Shown: positions 1 to 10,848 of the stretch, one piece after another
How the letters are laid out: each line of letters begins with the position of its first letter
Numbering within the stretch: the stretch's first letter is position 1
Assembly: GCA_014773175.1 (NCBI GenBank)
Contig: VXCM01000438.1
Coordinates: 62,001 to 126,000 of the forward strand
DNA from: Lucifuga dentata
Taxonomy: Eukaryota; Chordata; Actinopteri; Ophidiiformes; Bythitidae
Reading direction: 5' to 3'
DNA length: 64,000 nt
Made by a program: the position numbers and the translations under genes
Notes under the pieces: generated by a model
The model's database searches: none
What the model saw: only the letters and a program-made list of their open reading frames with translations
What the model was told of the DNA's origin: nothing

Positions 1-1592
1 TAGGAAAAATCTAAAAAAAAAAAAAAACCCAAAAAAGACAAACACATTCAGAATTTCTAGAATCCCGATTTGAGAAACTGTGTGAAAATAGAGATGATAA
101 GGAGCAGGAACCAGCAGCAGCTATAATGCATCACACTTGGACTGTTATGGAGGTGCTGACTGGTCACTGGGTTCAACTCTGCTCACTTTTCAGGCATTTT
201 TGAATTCTCGTGGGCACCCTGACTTTTCCCGTTTCACCCCTGAATCCCTTTTGATCGGCCTTCACATCATCTCTGGTGGATCAGATCAAATAACAGCAAA
301 GCCTCACAGCCTTGCCCTCTTCCCTTTGTGCTTGATGAGCTAATACCGTAAAAGATACCATCTGTGATCTGTGATAGAATATGGTTTGAACTTTGGTGTG
401 AACTTTGGTTCTCTGTCTGTGGAAATTCATTCTCACTCTCTGTATCACAGAGATCACTCTGTATCTTCAGGGATTTGAAGGAAAGAACTGGATTGGCTGA
501 TCTGAACTGGTTTCATAAAATTCATAAAACCAATTCATGGATTTTAGTGCTTGTATAGTGTTTTGTCAAGTGTTTCCCGTCTCACTGCTGTCCAGTTGCT
601 TAAGCTAAACTTTTGATATGCTCCTTTAGCTGTGATACGCTACACAGTTGTGGAGTAATCTTGGTGTCAGTCATCAGGAGCTGTGTCCTGTCTGCCAGAG
701 AGGATCCTGTTCTCTCTAATCTCTTGATCCTCTTTTGTTGAACCCCACGTTGCGGTTCTCCTGCAGCCTCCCTCTCTGGCTGCAGCGCTTCCCACAGTGA
801 GCTCAAAGGCCTCTGCTCAACCTGAAACATCTTGGCTGCTTTTAACCCTCCTTTGTCAGGAATTAAAGAGAGAATAGGACTGCTATGGCAGAGGCTCAAG
901 CCACAGCAGCTGTCCTGCTACCGACCGACCGACCGACCGACCGACCATCTGTTGCTCGTNAAGCCACAGCAGCTGTCCTGCTACCGACCGACCGACCGAC
1001 CGACCGACCATCTGTTGCTCGTGCAGCCCCTTAGCACAATTTGTGTCATGTTTTATATGCTTTTTATTTCTCTGTCTCTGTCCTACTTCACTCTCTCTTT
1101 TCTTTATTTGCTACTCATTTATTGCTCTGGTATTGGAGATGTTGCTCTTGGTATCAAGTATTTGATTTCCTGTTTTGATGGCTGCTTATTATAAGTGTGG
1201 GGGTGTCATTATGCAGAGAGCAATGACAGCAGGACATATGAAATAAACACATTACTGCCGAGGATTATCATTACAAAAATACCTGTAAATGACTCTAACA
1301 TCAGCGTTCAGTAGACTTGATGTCAGTTTTTAGATGAACTGATTGTATCTGAGGTCACGTCAGAATCCAGTAAGAGACCAAGACTGAGAAGTTCAAGATA
1401 TCTGAAAAGCAAATTCACACATAACTGCCAAATTATAACCTTACTGTATAAAAGACATCAATCCAAGCTATTCCATCATCAGCATTTATTACAGCCAAAA
1501 ATTATGACCAGTAATGTTCAAAACTAAACAAATGTCATCATAACACTGGCCGTCTCAGGGAACCATCTGACCTTTCACCTCTTTACACCTAG
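1..1592 (+). other. intron of cttnbp2nl (5' part of the window)
   Basis: No coding exon is visible here. The following exon opens in phase 0 at a residue matching about residue 34 of human CTTNBP2NL, so the missing start exon (roughly 33 codons) lies left of the window. The stretch contains an A-rich tract at 11-27 and a (CCGA)n repeat copied twice around a single N at 960. Open frames here are short, have no family resemblance and are treated as chance. Confidence 0.7.
898..1022. repeat. 62-bp exact duplication around N, containing (CCGA)n
   Basis: 898-959 and 961-1022 are identical and separated by one N at 960. The position is inside a cttnbp2nl intron. Probably one genomic copy represented twice. 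Confidence 0.85.
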
Positions 1593-4404
1593 GCCCAGCG
1601 TAAAGAGCTTTTCATCCAGGAGCGCTATGGAAGGTACAACCTCAGCGACCCCTTTCTGGCCCTGCAGAGAGACAGCGAGGCTACGGGGGGCCACAGCAAA
1701 GACCCAGAGTGCTCCACCTCCAACCCACTGGTGATTCTCAAACTGGTGGTGAGCCACTGCAGGAGGATGCAAGAGAAGATGCTGGCTCAGCTAGCTGCAG
1801 CAGAGAGCAGGCACAGGAGGGTAGGTTTGGTTTAGGGATTGTCCCTTATGCAGCTTTTTTTTTTAAATTGGCATATAGCAGAACAGTGAGGATGAAAATG
1901 CCTTTTGTCAGCGTATCATGTGAAATCTAAAAATCCAACCAAATCTTGATACAAAAGATACATTTCAATAAATTGTTGCTTTTCATCAAACCTTCTGTCT
2001 TCAAATGCTTTTCAGGAACAACAGAATATTAAATAATAGAACTCCATTGTCTTCAGCATGAATTATTTCCAAAAAGGTCAAATATGTTGCAGTTGCTGAA
2101 AAAAAGAAAAGAATACTTGCTGACTAATTCCCAGTTCTTCCTTTAATTTTATGCGAGCATGACAATGTTTCCACTCCAGATGGTTATGCACTTAACTTCA
2201 TAGTATAATGTTTCTGCAGTTCATATGCAATTAATGAAAATATTACACCATTTTGTACTAATAAGACATGATACCAAACAGACAATCAAACTTCAACTTT
2301 GGAAAGCTAATGCCAGTTTTAAAAAAACACTTGACAAAGGAAAATGTTCTTCAAAGGAAGTTTATGGTCCTTTTATATGAACACCCCTAGAAATATGTGA
2401 ACCTCAGTGGCAAATAACAACTCGTATTGGATCTTTGGAATGGAGCACAAAGTCAAGGATTTTGGTCATATAGAGACGAGCTAAACTGTGGGGTGTTTCA
2501 ACTCTATCGCCATTTGTTTATAGTTTATTCAATCACCTTCAAGCGTCCCTAATGCCAAACAGGCCAAACTAATGAGAGACATCTGACCCTCTGTCTCCTT
2601 CTGCGTGTGTCTCAGGTTATTGCAGATCTGGAGGAGGAGAAGAGGAGACATGCTGAGGACACAGCAGAAGGAGACGATGTCACTTACATCCTGGAGAAGG
2701 AGAGGGAGCGCTTACAGCAACAGGTACGACAGGTTGATTGACTGGGTTTAAATGCAACCACAGGAATACAGGAAGGCCATCTCATATTTGCCACCACTGA
2801 CAGTCAAACTGTAGTAATTATTGTAAATTCTCTCTGTCTCTGCAGCTGGAGTTTGAGCGGAGTCAGGTGCGGCGGTTGGAAAAAGAACAGCAACGTATTA
2901 CTGACCAGCTAGAAGAAGAACGAGTTCAACACAAACAGCTTTCCTGCGCTTTGGCCAAAGAGTGCAAGTGGGCGAGTGGCAGAGCACTGGAGGAGGGCCA
3001 CCGCTTGACTGAACTGAGCCGTAAACTTGACAAGGTATTAAAACCATTTCAGTCTAACTTGGAGACTCAGTTCAGTTTGTGTCTCAGAGCACATTTCCTT
3101 ACGTTTAATTGTTAGACCGGTTCAGATGTGGAAGTCATGATTAAAAGGTTTCTTCTGATTCAGGAGAAAGAGTCCTGTCAAGCCCTGAGAGAGGAGCTGG
3201 AGGAAGAGAGGAGGAGAGCCTTGAGGATGGAGGCGAGGGTGGAGGAGCAGCTGGCGGAGTTTGACACGGAGCGAGAGCAGCTCCGCTCACGCCTGAAAAA
3301 GGAGGAAGCTCACTGTCATCAGCTACAACAGCAGGTGTGAACGCTGTCACTCATTTCCACCCAGATGAGAATGACATGAACTCGCTTTATTTAACAACCA
3401 AATTTCCCTGATTGCCTGAAATAATTTGCTTTATGTCACCTTGTAATCAGGTGGAAGAGCTGAAGCGGAAGCTGGAGGAAGTGAACATGACAGAAGCAGC
3501 GAGGGGGGAAGTTACAGAGTCAGGGGAGGTAGGAGGAAAGGAGGAGTGGGCCACAAAAGTTCCTGCAAGAAAGGCTATGATAGAGAGCATGAAGGTGGAG
3601 GACATCGATGGAAACCAGCAGCCTGCCCAGCCCAAAACTAACGGCCACCATTGCCTGGTGGAGACCAACGGTTACCATGGTGATCCAGACAGCGTCCTCT
3701 CAGAGGAGATTTGTCTGAATGGGAATGAAAATTCTTCAGCCCTTCTCCTTCATCAAACCCAGACCTCATTGTCCTCCTGCAGTGCCGTCTCCACCTCGCC
3801 CTGCGCCTCACCTGTCCTCGCTAAACGCTTGCCAGGCAGTCCCAGCGCCGGAAGCTTCCAGTCCTCCTACCAGGCTGGCATCAACCAGCGCTTCCATGCT
3901 GCGCGTCATAAATTTCAGGGTACTGTTGAGCCAGAGTCTCAATCCCAGGCCACCCAGCCTGCCCTCCCTCACTCTGTGAAAGACATGCCTCCTGTCAGCA
4001 GCCCGTCTCCAGAATCCAGCCCCATCAAGCAGCAGGCCCGCAGCACTGTCACCCAAGTCCTGTCTCGCTTCACCAACACTGTGCAGCCAAAGGTCACAAC
4101 CCCAAACAACTCACCCTTTGGTACAGACTACCGCAACCTGACAGCTCCCTTGTCCCCAGTTATTGGAAGGGCTGCAGGGGTGCTTCCACAGGGGGTCAGA
4201 TCACCCACCATCTCTAGGTCAGACAGGGGCAACCCTCCGCCCATCCCACCAAAGAAGCCCGGTCTGGGTCAGGCCCCTCCTTTGCCCGCCGCGGTGCCTC
4301 GCTCTACCAGCCATTTCCCTGATGCTCCGCTCTCAGGCAGCTGTGGCCTCACGTCCAGCCAGGAGGGAGTCAAAGAACTGGACATGGTGGTTTCTTCTAA
4401 CTAA
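1593..4404 (+). CDS. cttnbp2nl: CTTNBP2 N-terminal-like protein (cortactin-binding protein 2 N-terminal like), 3' part
   Basis: Five exons, all joined in phase 0: 1593-1820, 2616-2723, 2846-3034, 3164-3334 and 3451-4404 (stop TAA 4402-4404), giving 549 residues in the window. Each has an AG acceptor and GT donor. The first four exons encode the CortBP2 N-terminal coiled-coil region, with [11 protein letters not shown] and [13 protein letters not shown] early, then [18 protein letters not shown] and a Glu/Arg/Lys/Gln-rich heptad pattern. The 317-residue last exon is Ser/Pro-rich, with [24 protein letters not shown] and the proline motif [12 protein letters not shown] (4231-4266), all shared with CTTNBP2NL. 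The family member associates with cortactin/actin and with striatin-PP2A (STRIPAK) complexes; that role is family knowledge, not visible here. The absence of the ankyrin repeats of full CTTNBP2 and the wnt2b-st7l neighbourhood favour cttnbp2nl over cttnbp2. The 5' start exon is outside the window. Confidence 0.93.
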
Positions 4405-4482
4405 AAGATCATTTCATCCATCAGTGAATCAGCTGCTGCTGCTGCTCTGCTTGCTCTGCTGCCATTTCATCTCATCATTATG

Positions 4483-4488
4483 AATAAA
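4483..4488 (+). promoter_or_regulatory. polyadenylation signal of cttnbp2nl (proximal)
   Basis: AATAAA lies 79 bases after the cttnbp2nl stop. A second AATAAA near 5023 could serve a longer 3' UTR. Which is used cannot be told from sequence. Confidence 0.5.
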
Positions 4489-6708
4489 GTATCACCTTGT
4501 ATTTACTTCCTATGCTTATTTGAGCAGAGCTCCCCCAAACACTGTTATCTATTTGTATTTTATTTATTTGTCTTTTTTTATAACGTTTTCTAAAGTAAGA
4601 CATGATAATATGTAGGTTAAGGGACTAATGAACAATTACAGTTGATAGATTTAATGGTGGGAATATTTTGGGAAAACCATACTGTTAAATATCCAAAGAA
4701 CAGAAATGACTTTATCGGCTGTATAGCTTCTCACACTTTGTCTGAATTATTTTGTTTATTGTAACAAATAATCTTTAGACCAAATGTAACAAGTAGTCCT
4801 TGGACCAATGTAGACTATATTTGCATATGTACTCATATGTAACTTTCTTCTCTTATTAGAATGTATAGTTGTTCTTAAAAATTTTCCTGCCTTAGTTGTT
4901 AATGTATCATACTGTAGTTTGTACACAACAGATCTAATTCAATATTTTTATCTTTATTGTTCATGTTCTGCAACGATGTACAGGGCTGGAAAAGTAAGAC
5001 TTTATGTTTTCATATTTCATGCAATAAACTCAAGTTCAATATTAAGCTGGATTTTGTTCCATATGGAAAACAATAGTTATGATAAAGATCATATAGGTTA
5101 AACTTATACGCTGTCACCACTGAAGTTTGGTTAGGAATAGAATTTGTCATGATATTCCTTCATCATTTATAAGAAAGCTTTACGAAACACTTATCGTAAA
5201 TAATGGCTTTAATTATTATAACACAATTTGTTATTTTTCCTCTTATCAATGACTTTACAGTATTGTACAGTATTTTTCCTGGAAAGTGGCAGAATAAATT
5301 AATCACGTAATTACATTGCCTGGTTATTTATCCTGTTACATGATTTTTCTGGTCAAGAAAGGACAGTGTGACTCTTAGATGGATCGAATTTCAGGGTACT
5401 GGGAAATGCATTTAATAAAAAATGTTATGTTTTTTTTTTCAAATGCAGTTTTATGAGTTTGTATTGAAATCATGTTTTTTTTTTTTTGTTTGTTTTTTTG
5501 CGTTGTACTGGCAATACGTGTCCTCTAGGGGGCAGTATCTGATAAGCAGCTTACAGCAGACTGAACAGCAAAGAGCTGTGAATTGCGACTCTTCAGATAT
5601 GTATTAATATCTCATATACAATTAAAACCTTATTGTTTCTTATTTTTAAGTATTTGTAACACATTATAAAAGACATTTTTTGGAGGTAAAATAAAGATTA
5701 AACAACTTTTTCACTAAACATCTTCCAGTCTTGAGAGACAAAGTTAGACCTGATGGTGGCTGAATTTTACCTTAATTTGGAATCAGATACAGCAGCGTTC
5801 ATATGCATTTGTACATTTGCAGCCTGTGACTGTGTTGGGATCTTGAAAGAGCAAAGAGAATCTCACCTCTTGCATACCCATGAAAAAACTCATGTTTGTG
5901 CTGAACTTCTGGCTATTTTGCACCTGTGAGTGGAAATGTTTCGGCTATAAGCAATGTTGTTGTACATTGTGAAACCATCCAAGAGACAGCGAGACAAACG
6001 AGGTCAAGATGAGTTTGCAATTGTGAAGAACATAGAAAACACTTGATGTATATTCCATTTCTGCTCCTTTCATCCAATCTTTCTTCCACAGACAGAAACA
6101 TACATGAAGCTCAGTGAAAGTTCAATGAAAGAAAAGACACTCAGCTGATCCCAGGTGTTCTAGCTATTCACCTCCAACAGTCAATACTTTTGCTGTTGTT
6201 TCAGTTTAATGTGCCCTCCTCCTCCTCCCTCTACCTCCAGCTTCACAAGAGCATCTGTGTGATTGTATATTCTGCTACAGTTCACATACATACAACTTCT
6301 CAGTTCTAACTTCATGTCATCATATCATCTCCAGATCTTCATCGCCACCAGTGTCTGAACTCCATCAGGGATTCCTGTAATAACCAAAGACCTTCTGTAC
6401 CTTTACCTTTTCTATAATAAAAAACACTTCAACACTAACTTCTCTCCCTATGTTTTGTTAGTTGCCTCAATGGCTCCTCATACAGCTACTCAGATGACAA
6501 GAAAGGCCAAACTAACAGATCCCAGCAAGCACCGACTAGGCTGTCTATCAAACTAAATCCCCCTCCTGGTTGTTGGGGAAAGGTTGGCTGGTTAACGGGA
6601 CGGGTCACCTCTCCTCTGCTCAGCTCACCTAATTAACATTCCAGTGTAGGACAGCAGGGCTGCATTGCAAATCCAACACAGGCAGGAAGACCAGACCCCC
6701 CNTGCCCT

Positions 6709-6763
6709 AAACACACACACACACACACACACACACACCACACACATCACACACACACACACA
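6709..6763. repeat. (CA)n microsatellite
   Basis: Interrupted CA dinucleotide run just after the single N at 6702. Confidence 0.9.
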
Positions 6764-6952
6764 GAACTTGATGAGCTATGAGGAGGGGCCATGTCCTATC
6801 TGCTGTCCCAGCCAGCATGGCTGTTCACTGGACTGTATTGTATTGTTGTCCTCTGCTGGCAGAAGACCTGATAAATGTATTAATATTGTTCATAATAATC
6901 TGGTAACTTTTTCCCATCATTAAAATAAGGTGTCATTCTTGACATTAGATGT

Positions 6953-6993
6953 CATTCTTGACATCTAATTTTGCGAATTAGATGTCAAGAATG
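6953..6993. repeat. perfect inverted repeat, 18-bp stem, 5-nt loop
   Basis: The left arm 6953-6970 (CATTCTTGACATCTAATT) is the exact reverse complement of 6976-6993, with loop TTGCG. A further direct copy of the arm start (TCATTCTTGACAT) lies just upstream at about 6932-6944, suggesting a template-switch or small foldback origin. Confidence 0.85.
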
Positions 6994-7474
6994 GAAAAAT
7001 AAAATGTTCTAATATATAGAATATGTAAAATTTCATTATTTGTAGAAGCATAATAACAGTCAGTTTCTCCACTGAAAAATCTATTCTTACATAGAAAACT
7101 TGAATGGCTTCCATTTATTATGGAAATATAATATGAATACATTTCCATGTATTAATATTTAAACCCCTGACTTTAGTTTTTGGGCCACATGACTTGGTCA
7201 GTAATGTCATTTTGAAGTTACAGCAATAGGTTGTGATCTAAAATGGGTTTTGGCTCTCATTCCAATAGAATTCCACATGACAAGATTTTTTTTTTTTTTT
7301 TTTTTTTTTTTCCCATAAGCATGAGTAAGTCCTGAAGCAGTCCCTTGCTGTGAAAGTTCGAGTCTATAAAAGTTTCAAAATCCTGCTTCTTTCATGGTCT
7401 GGAGTTCATAAATGTTAATGTTGATGCATAAAATTGATTTATTCTTGATTTTTTTTTTGTTGTTTTTTTCAGCC

Positions 7475-7575
7475 AAGGCCCCATTTTTTTTCAAATGGGG
7501 CCTTTTTCATTGTAAGGACAGGTGAAACATACTTGGGATAAAGGGCAAAATATATCAATGAACTTGAACTTGACA
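7475..7575 (+). repeat. hairpin plus possible non-LTR retroelement 3' tail
   Basis: A 12-bp perfect stem (AAGGCCCCATTT, 7475-7486, with 7493-7504) is followed by a short unit ending ATCAATGAACTTGAACTTGA. That end resembles the short 3' terminal repeats of fish L2-like LINEs and their SINEs. The family assignment is from memory and weak. Confidence 0.35.
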
Positions 7576-8637
7576 AAGATTGTTGCAACTATGTGCCACC
7601 TGGGTGGATCTGGATTGTGATGACGTGTCACAGCAACAGACATACAGTCAGACAGATATGACTGTGATGTCATGTTGTGTGAATGAGACGACAAAACCAA
7701 GGTCAAGGAGGAAGCATGTAACCTGTCAGGAGTTCAACCACAAATTTACAGCTCTCTTGCTGCAAGAAACCAAAAATATATCTGTCCAGCTACTGATGCT
7801 GTCTCATCTCTGCATTGTCTGTGTGAGTGACAAGTTGAACGATTGCTGTCACTATCGGACACACACACACACACACACTGGGACATATTGCAATCTCTGT
7901 CATCTGGTGTGTGTTGTACCATTCTCAGATTCTTGCTCCCCCTCTTGTTTCTGTCCAAAATTAGCCTAAGCCATGAGATGGGCCTAGAATAGGACGGCAA
8001 GCCCCCATGCTGAGCCTCTTAAGACCACAGCTGGAGCAAGCTCAAAGCGAGACAAAAGCAGAGGGAGGGCCGGTTGACTACGCTGTTCTCACCACCATCA
8101 CCTGCTGCCTGTAAAGCAATTTGTTACAGAGTTGTCACTGTAAAATCCATAGCTTGTCCCGGGGTAAAGAAAGCTAGGTTCACATGTAATGAGGATCCAA
8201 GTGTTGCTCCATATCTAGATATGACATAACTGAAGGACAAACAGGCTGCGTGAGTGTGTAGTACAAAATAAGAAAAGAGAATATCCACGAACAGAAGGGC
8301 TGGCTCATCAAGGGCAGGTTTGATGGCTAGCAGCCTGTATATTAGCTGTATAGCTTTACATTTTAATCCATATCAAACCATTTAATGTCAATGTTAATGC
8401 CTGTGTTGATCTGAAAACAATGAAAAAAAAAAAAACTACTTCCTGAATAAATGATGTTTAATTTGGCAATGGATCCCCCAGTTTTCAAAATCCTATGTAA
8501 TTTAAGACACACACACACTGTATTGCTGTATTTTTAGGTAGCAACATTGTTGTTGACCTTTATTTGGGTCCTTAGCTAACGCCTTTGTATTTACACTGAT
8601 TAAAATGACCTCACATACTAACACTAACATACACACT

Positions 8638-8657
8638 TACATAGACACACACACGCA

Positions 8658-8699
<42 letters not shown>

Positions 8700-8720
8700 N
8701 TACATAGACACACACACGCA

Positions 8721-8762
<42 letters not shown>
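8638..8762. repeat. (CA)n microsatellite duplicated around a single N
   Basis: 8638-8699 and 8701-8762 are identical 62-bp copies separated by one N at 8700. This is the same pattern as at five other sites in the window and most likely an unmerged contig overlap. Confidence 0.85.
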
Positions 8763-8768
<6 letters not shown>

Positions 8769-10287
8769 TTTTGTCTATCCAGCATCCTAACTTACCTGTC
8801 AGTGCCTGCATACACAGCATCAAGTGACTAACTGAACTAGAAGGCAGGGCAGAATTGTCCCTTGAGGTGGGACATATCTTTCCACAGATGACGTAAATGG
8901 GATCTGGACTCCGAACACTCACACATGAAGCCTGTGAAGTGTGTTTGGAGCAGTAAGGAGAAATTTACAGGACAGATTGCCAGCACACAGACACAGACAA
9001 GCTCACACATTCCCACCTATGGGAGATTTAGTTTCCACTTCACCCAAGGTGGATGTCAGTGTTTTTCAGGTCAGCATTGTGTTTTGTTTTTTTTTGTTTT
9101 TTTTTTAGTTTGGGTCCTATCTCAATTAAAATCTTCTGAATTCATAATAGTTATGAGGGTTATGTGCAACAGCAATAATATTATTCATTGTGGCAAGGCT
9201 AGTTCTGCAGGGTTACTGGACTGAGACAGTCACACTGGACCAGCAGTCATGTGTTGCTGAAACAAGGTCTGAAATGCCCCCCGGGAAGGATTACTTATCT
9301 CTATGGAGACAGCAAGTTCCTGTTTAATGATGTGTCAAAGCATGAACGCTTGACCTCTCATAGCTGAAGGTCGCTAAGGTAAACTTTCTCCTCTACACTG
9401 ATGGCACAGAGGCATAGCAGGTGTGGCCTGAATATTTTATGTTTGTTTCATATTCAAAGCAACTAATCACCTAAAACACCAGTATTTGGTTGAATTATCA
9501 AATAAATCACAATGATGACTGAAATACCAGTTTCATCTACTCCTGCATGAATGTTGTGTTTGCTGTTGTTTGGGACTGCATTAAATTGAAAGATGTTTGT
9601 AATGTTTGTCCACCACCATCTGCAATATGCAGGTCCAACACAACACCTACTCATATCCTCCACATTACCATTGCACAGTATTACATTAGACTGGTAGACC
9701 AAGTAACTCACTGTAAATAAACAAGCATTAAAAGTCAAGGGATGATGACATATCAATGCAAATACTTTAATTATTTAATTTATTTAAATTTAATTTAGTT
9801 ATTTTATTTAATTTATTTAAATTTGATTTTTAGCTGATTTAATTATCATGGTTGATGTGTGCCACTGGAAGCATTTGGTTCGAGAAACTTAGTTTCTAGC
9901 ATTGAAAAAGAGAGAATCCCCAGATTAATTAATTATTTTTTTTCTGAAATAAACATAAACAATGTTTACCTGAATTATTTAACCCCAAACTTTCAGCTCG
10001 CAAATATCAGGACAAGTAATCAACATGTCCATGTGGAAATGCAAAGAAATGATGGTTTGTTATGGTTGTGCCCCCCCGGGAACATCATTGTAACATTTAC
10101 TATATATATATAGATATATCTATATATATAGATATAGATATATCTATGCTGGATAATGTTGTTGTTCTACGTGGTGAAAAGTTGTCAGACATCACAGCCA
10201 GGCGACTGTCCATCCATCTAAATATGTACACCGTCTGTCTGGAAGTCTACATATGCTATTTGTAATTTCCTGACAAAGGGGGGGCTG

Positions 10288-10320
<33 letters not shown>

Positions 10321-10349
10321 NNNNNNNNNNNNNNNNNNNNNNNNNNNNN
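10288..10349. repeat. (GT)n microsatellite running into a 29-base assembly gap
   Basis: A TG repeat ends at 10320 and is followed by 29 N (10321-10349). This is the only multi-N gap in the window. It lies immediately upstream of the GC-rich 5' region of wnt2b, so promoter or 5' UTR sequence may be missing. Confidence 0.9.
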
Positions 10350-10848
10350 TCACGGACAGCTGACGCGCCGGAGCGCTGCTTGTTGTGCGCTCATCATCAT
10401 TCCCGGCTGCGTGGGGAAAAGGTGCGCGCGGTGTCTGTCTCATCCTCCACGCCACGAGTTCCAGGTGATTTCGGAGCCTTTTACCCCTTTTCGCTACTTT
10501 CTCACTGCGTGTCGGATTGTGAACTTTGCAACTCACTGCAGCTCCGACGTGCAACAGCCGAGGAGAAAAGGTGATTTTATCAATGATACAAACCGCTTCA
10601 GATAAATAAGTCGGAGGACGTATTTGGTTCATTATTAAAGGCATTTAGTATCTCTAGAGGCAGTGAAGATTATGGAAATCACAGAAGTCACAGGAAATGT
10701 GCAGCTGGCAGCAGTTAACTGATGGAGTTTAAGCCCATATTTCCTCTTTGTCAACTTCTTTTTGTCCTCTGATGATGGACGGCGGACAAGCGTCAAGGAC
10801 TTTGATACCTGATTGCGCAGCGTTTGCAAATACATGAAAGGATAAAAA
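10350..10848 (+). promoter_or_regulatory. wnt2b 5' flank / 5' UTR, GC- and CpG-rich
   Basis: The first about 110 bases after the gap are strikingly GC- and CpG-rich (for example GACGCGCCGGAGCGC and GGTGCGCGCGG) in an otherwise AT-rich window. That suits a CpG-rich promoter or first-exon 5' UTR of a developmental gene. No TATA box is obvious. The transcription start cannot be placed. A GT after GGAGAAAAG near 10571 might be a donor of an untranslated exon, but this is speculation. Confidence 0.5.

Larger units (their letters stand above)
4490..10320. other. intergenic region between cttnbp2nl and wnt2b
   Basis: About 5.8 kb of AT-rich DNA without a supportable gene. It holds the possible distal 3' UTR of cttnbp2nl (to about 5.1 kb), (CA)n tracts at 6709-6763, 7859-7878 and 8651-8762, a poly-T tract at 7288-7311, perfect inverted repeats at 6953-6993 and 7475-7504, single-N joins at 6702 and 8700, and an AT-only stretch at 9760-9845. 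Wnt2b regulatory DNA could lie here, but nothing specific is recognisable. Confidence 0.6.

Noticed and set aside
898..1022. Biological tandem duplication of a (CCGA)n segment
   Set aside because: Exact identity, single N between copies and the same 62-bp length at unrelated loci make an assembly overlap far more likely.
832..1194. 120-codon frame across the N at 960
   Set aside because: Runs through the artefactual duplication and lies in an intron.
10192..10644. Open frames spanning the 29-N gap on both strands
   Set aside because: Continuity depends on undefined bases and a GT repeat. The real gene here is wnt2b, whose start is downstream.
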